Assembly (NCBI GenBank): GCA_013399015.1
Contig: VWZX01002439.1
Location: 352,391-416,390 of the forward strand
Reading direction: 5' to 3'
Origin: Galbula dea
Lineage: Eukaryota; Chordata; Aves; Piciformes; Galbulidae
Length of the DNA: 64,000 nt
Part shown: positions 62,148 to 64,000 of the stretch, one piece after another
Position numbering within the stretch: the stretch's first letter is position 1
Layout: each line of letters begins with the position of its first letter
Made by a program: the position numbers and the translations under genes
The notes under the pieces: model-generated
Databases searched by the model: none
Seen by the model: only the letters and a program-made list of their open reading frames with translations
Told to the model about the DNA's origin: nothing

Positions 62148-62176
62148 CAAATTATATCACTGCTTTTGATATGCAG
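62148..62176 (+). other. Microexon candidate, 29 nt
   Basis: The interval has all the signals of a small exon: branch-point-like GGTTAAT about 38 bases upstream, the tract TTTTTTTTCTTTTTCC, the acceptor TATACAG, and after 29 bases the donor GCAG/GTAAGTTA, a near-perfect 5' splice site. Two frames are open (QIISLLLIC and NYITAFDMQ); the third has TGA. The length is not a multiple of three, so inclusion would shift the frame unless paired with another exon. I do not recognise either peptide. It is the best splice-site pair I found on the plus strand. Confidence 0.4.
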
Positions 62177-63239
62177 GTAAGTTAAATGTGATATTCCCAT
62201 CTACAGAAGATATATAATGGAAATTGATTGATTTCATTAAAATATTAATGCAAAAATTCACATTAGAAATGTACAAGCTTATTTTCAATCTCAACCTTGA
62301 GAAACCTGTTATTCATTTGCATGAGAATGGCAATTTAGTTTGGCAAAAGAGCTCCAAATGCATGCTTGTAGTTTATTGCCTTAGGTTTGCAAACTGCTTT
62401 AACAGCCATCAGCCAAGAAATGTACATGTCATCTGCAAATCACAAATCACAGATCTTGACTCGAGTGATTGCACAGGGAGAAGTGCTGAAGGGTTCATAG
62501 TGGCCAGAACAAGACTTAAAAGTGATGTGAAATAGGGAGCAAAAAGGGCTGCAATTGCCTTGGAGCCTAAAATAGACTGAGTTTCAATGCCATGGAAAAA
62601 ATCACCAGCTTCTCCATCATTTCTTTAAAGGTCAGAATTTTTGTAGGTGGATTGGGAGCGCAGTGGATTGCAGATGCGTTTAACAGCAGGGTATTTTCCG
62701 CTGCCATGACCAGTTAAGGAAGATTTTCAAAAACACATCTGCTGGTAAACAGTTTGGCCCTACTCTGGGTCATCTGCCTTATCTGTGCTCATTGCTGCAT
62801 GAATTCTTACCTGGATAAAGTCCCAAACCTCACATCAGTCAAAGTTAGGCTTTCAGTACAGTCCATTACATTTTTTAGAGAGGTACCTCTGTGGCTTTCA
62901 CTTGGTTTTATGATGTGGGTCTGGTTCTTCACAAATGTATGAAGCATAGTGGCAGTAGAGAGACAAAGCTTGCTCCTTCCCACTTCCTGTTCATGTTTCA
63001 TTCTTCAAAAGGCAGAGCAGAAGATGAAACAATAAATGAAGGAAAAATAGATGACTTAAAGAACAACAAGGACTTGAGGAGAGGCTTTTCTCTGTACTGC
63101 AAAAGAAGGCTGGTTTTTAATACTGTTTTTGCATCATTTCAGGCCACTAATATTATACAGAAATTTATTTGAGAGGAATTCAAACAGAAATTGCCTACAA
63201 ACTGATCTAGAAGGCAGTAAATCCATTTTCCTTTCCAAT
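62177..63239. other. Sequence downstream of the microexon candidate
   Basis: A plus-strand frame of 103 codons (62224-62535) and a minus-strand frame ending beside CCAG/GTAAGAAT (about 62805-62820) have no recognised domain. No interspersed repeat was seen. Confidence 0.4.
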
Positions 63240-63262
63240 CTCTCTCACTCTGCAGGTGAGTA
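63218..63262 (+). promoter_or_regulatory. Recursive-splice-like site (CAG/GTGAGT)
   Basis: A long pyrimidine-rich tract (TTTCCTTTCCAATCTCTCTC) leads to ACTCTGCAG, and the next bases are GTGAGTAAA. The 3' splice site (AG at 63254-63255) and 5' splice site (GT at 63256-63257) are therefore directly joined, as in recursive splice sites described in long introns of flies and vertebrates. A branch-point-like CTGAT lies about 50 bases upstream. It could instead be the 3' splice site of a normal exon, or chance. Confidence 0.35.
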
Positions 63263-63450
63263 AATTTCTCTTCCTCCATTCTGTTATAATAGAATCTGAA
63301 GTTCTGTTTGGAACTGGAGAGGTCAAAAAAATCATGCTCTTTATTAAATGGGTGAACTAAAAAGCAACTAAATAGACAAAGACCTTTGTATGTTGGGTTT
63401 TATGCCAGGGAATGTCTATACTTTACACATATTTGCATGATACTTTGAAC

Positions 63451-63686
63451 CATAGAATCATAGAATGTCCTGAGTTGAAAGGGACTCACAAGGATCATCG
63501 AGTCCAACTCCTGCCTATGCACAGGACAAGCCCAAAAATCACGTCATGTGCCTGAGGGTGTTGTCCAGATGCTTCTGGAATTCTGCCAGGCTTGGTGCCT
63601 CGACTACCTCCCTATGAAGCCTGTTCCAGTGCTCCATCACCCTCTGGGTGAAGAACCCTTTCCTAATATTTAAATATCTCTAAGTT
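63451..63686 (-). mobile_element. CR1 LINE 3' end, minus strand
   Basis: The left end CATAGAATCATAGAATG is the reverse complement of the CR1 terminal octamers. It is followed by the inverted 3' region (GATCATCGAGTCCAACTCCT, GCCTGTTCCAGTGC, CACCCTCTGGGTGAAGAACC, TTTCCTAATATT). The copy is about 235 bases long and truncated at the 5' end of the element, near 63686. It belongs to a different CR1 subfamily from the two plus-strand copies, judged by its 3' region. Confidence 0.93.
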
Positions 63687-63966
63687 ATTTAACTTTTCTA
63701 AATGCCTATTAACCCATGATAAGCACCCTGGATCCTCTTCTCAAATCAAGATATGAATTTATTAAGAAGTATAATGTATTTAAATGGTTTCAAAAAGATT
63801 TCAGAGCACTCACATCATCTGGGAAACTATTACTACTTGGATATTCTACTGTTAAGAGAATAACACAGGCAGTTTAACCAGCTGAGATTCTTTGTAACAG
63901 TGACAGATGAGCCTGTTTGGCTAACGGTTATTATCAACAGGGTGTTATTTCTTTTGGAGTTTCTTT
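63687..63966. other. Spacer between two CR1 copies
   Basis: AT-rich sequence without recognisable features separates the two minus-strand CR1 3' ends. Confidence 0.5.
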
Positions 63967-64000
63967 CATAGAATCATAGAATCATAGAATGGCTGAGGTT
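63967..64000 (-). mobile_element. CR1 LINE 3' terminus, cut by window edge
   Basis: Three ATAGAATC-type octamers followed by ATGGCTGAGGTT are the reverse complement of a CR1 3' end. The rest of the element lies beyond the window. Confidence 0.85.

Noticed and set aside
1..64000. Operons, CRISPR array, phage or plasmid features
   Set aside because: Base composition, CR1 elements, splice-like signals and the lack of dense coding show a vertebrate nuclear sequence; no spaced direct repeats were seen.

Overview
This window looks like a gene-poor stretch of a bird nuclear genome, either intergenic or inside a very long intron. The evidence is the repeat content: CR1 LINE fragments with the typical avian 3' end (repeated ATTCTRTG octamers and a GGTTGGACTAGATGAT-type tail) occur on both strands, and there is one compact solo-LTR-like endogenous retrovirus element. 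The rest is AT-rich, CpG-poor, non-repetitive DNA. I see no bacterial or organellar features, no CRISPR array, no tRNA or rRNA gene, and no open reading frame that I recognise as a cellular protein. The longest open frames (173 and 166 codons) are about what chance gives in 64 kb.

Layout. From 1 to 24 kb there is mostly featureless single-copy sequence. It carries a 41-bp tandem duplication with an internal inverted repeat (854-935), an old CR1 on the minus strand (3945-4240), several short perfect inverted repeats (5988-6012, 15333-15355, 22731-22749) and a possible ancient MIR-like SINE relic (20290-20350). From 24 to 32 kb there is a plus-strand CR1 3' end (24466-24820), an exon-like interval bounded by good splice signals (27611-27686), an A-rich tract (28413-28483) that provides the polypyrimidine tract of an exon-like interval on the minus strand (28347-28410), and two short tandem duplications. 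From 32 to 42 kb there is almost nothing but AT-rich unique sequence. At 42085-42603 there is a solo LTR. From 43 to 58 kb there is unique sequence with low-complexity tracts, a 26/27-bp tandem repeat (46132-46219) and a very old CR1/L3-like relic (about 53395-53500). At 58901-59268 lies a second plus-strand CR1 about 95% identical to the one at 24.5 kb. From 61 kb to the end there is a TG microsatellite, a strong 29-nt microexon candidate (62148-62176), a juxtaposed 3'/5' splice site resembling a recursive splice site (63255/63256), and two minus-strand CR1 copies, the last cut by the window edge.

No set of genes working together can be described. If the window belongs to a gene, it is most likely intronic. 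The splice-signal candidates at 62-63 kb would then place that gene on the plus strand; this is inference. Nothing here is convincingly a new biological system. The most useful leads are the microexon, the recursive-splice-like site, the exonisable poly-T acceptor and the palindrome-bearing LTR.
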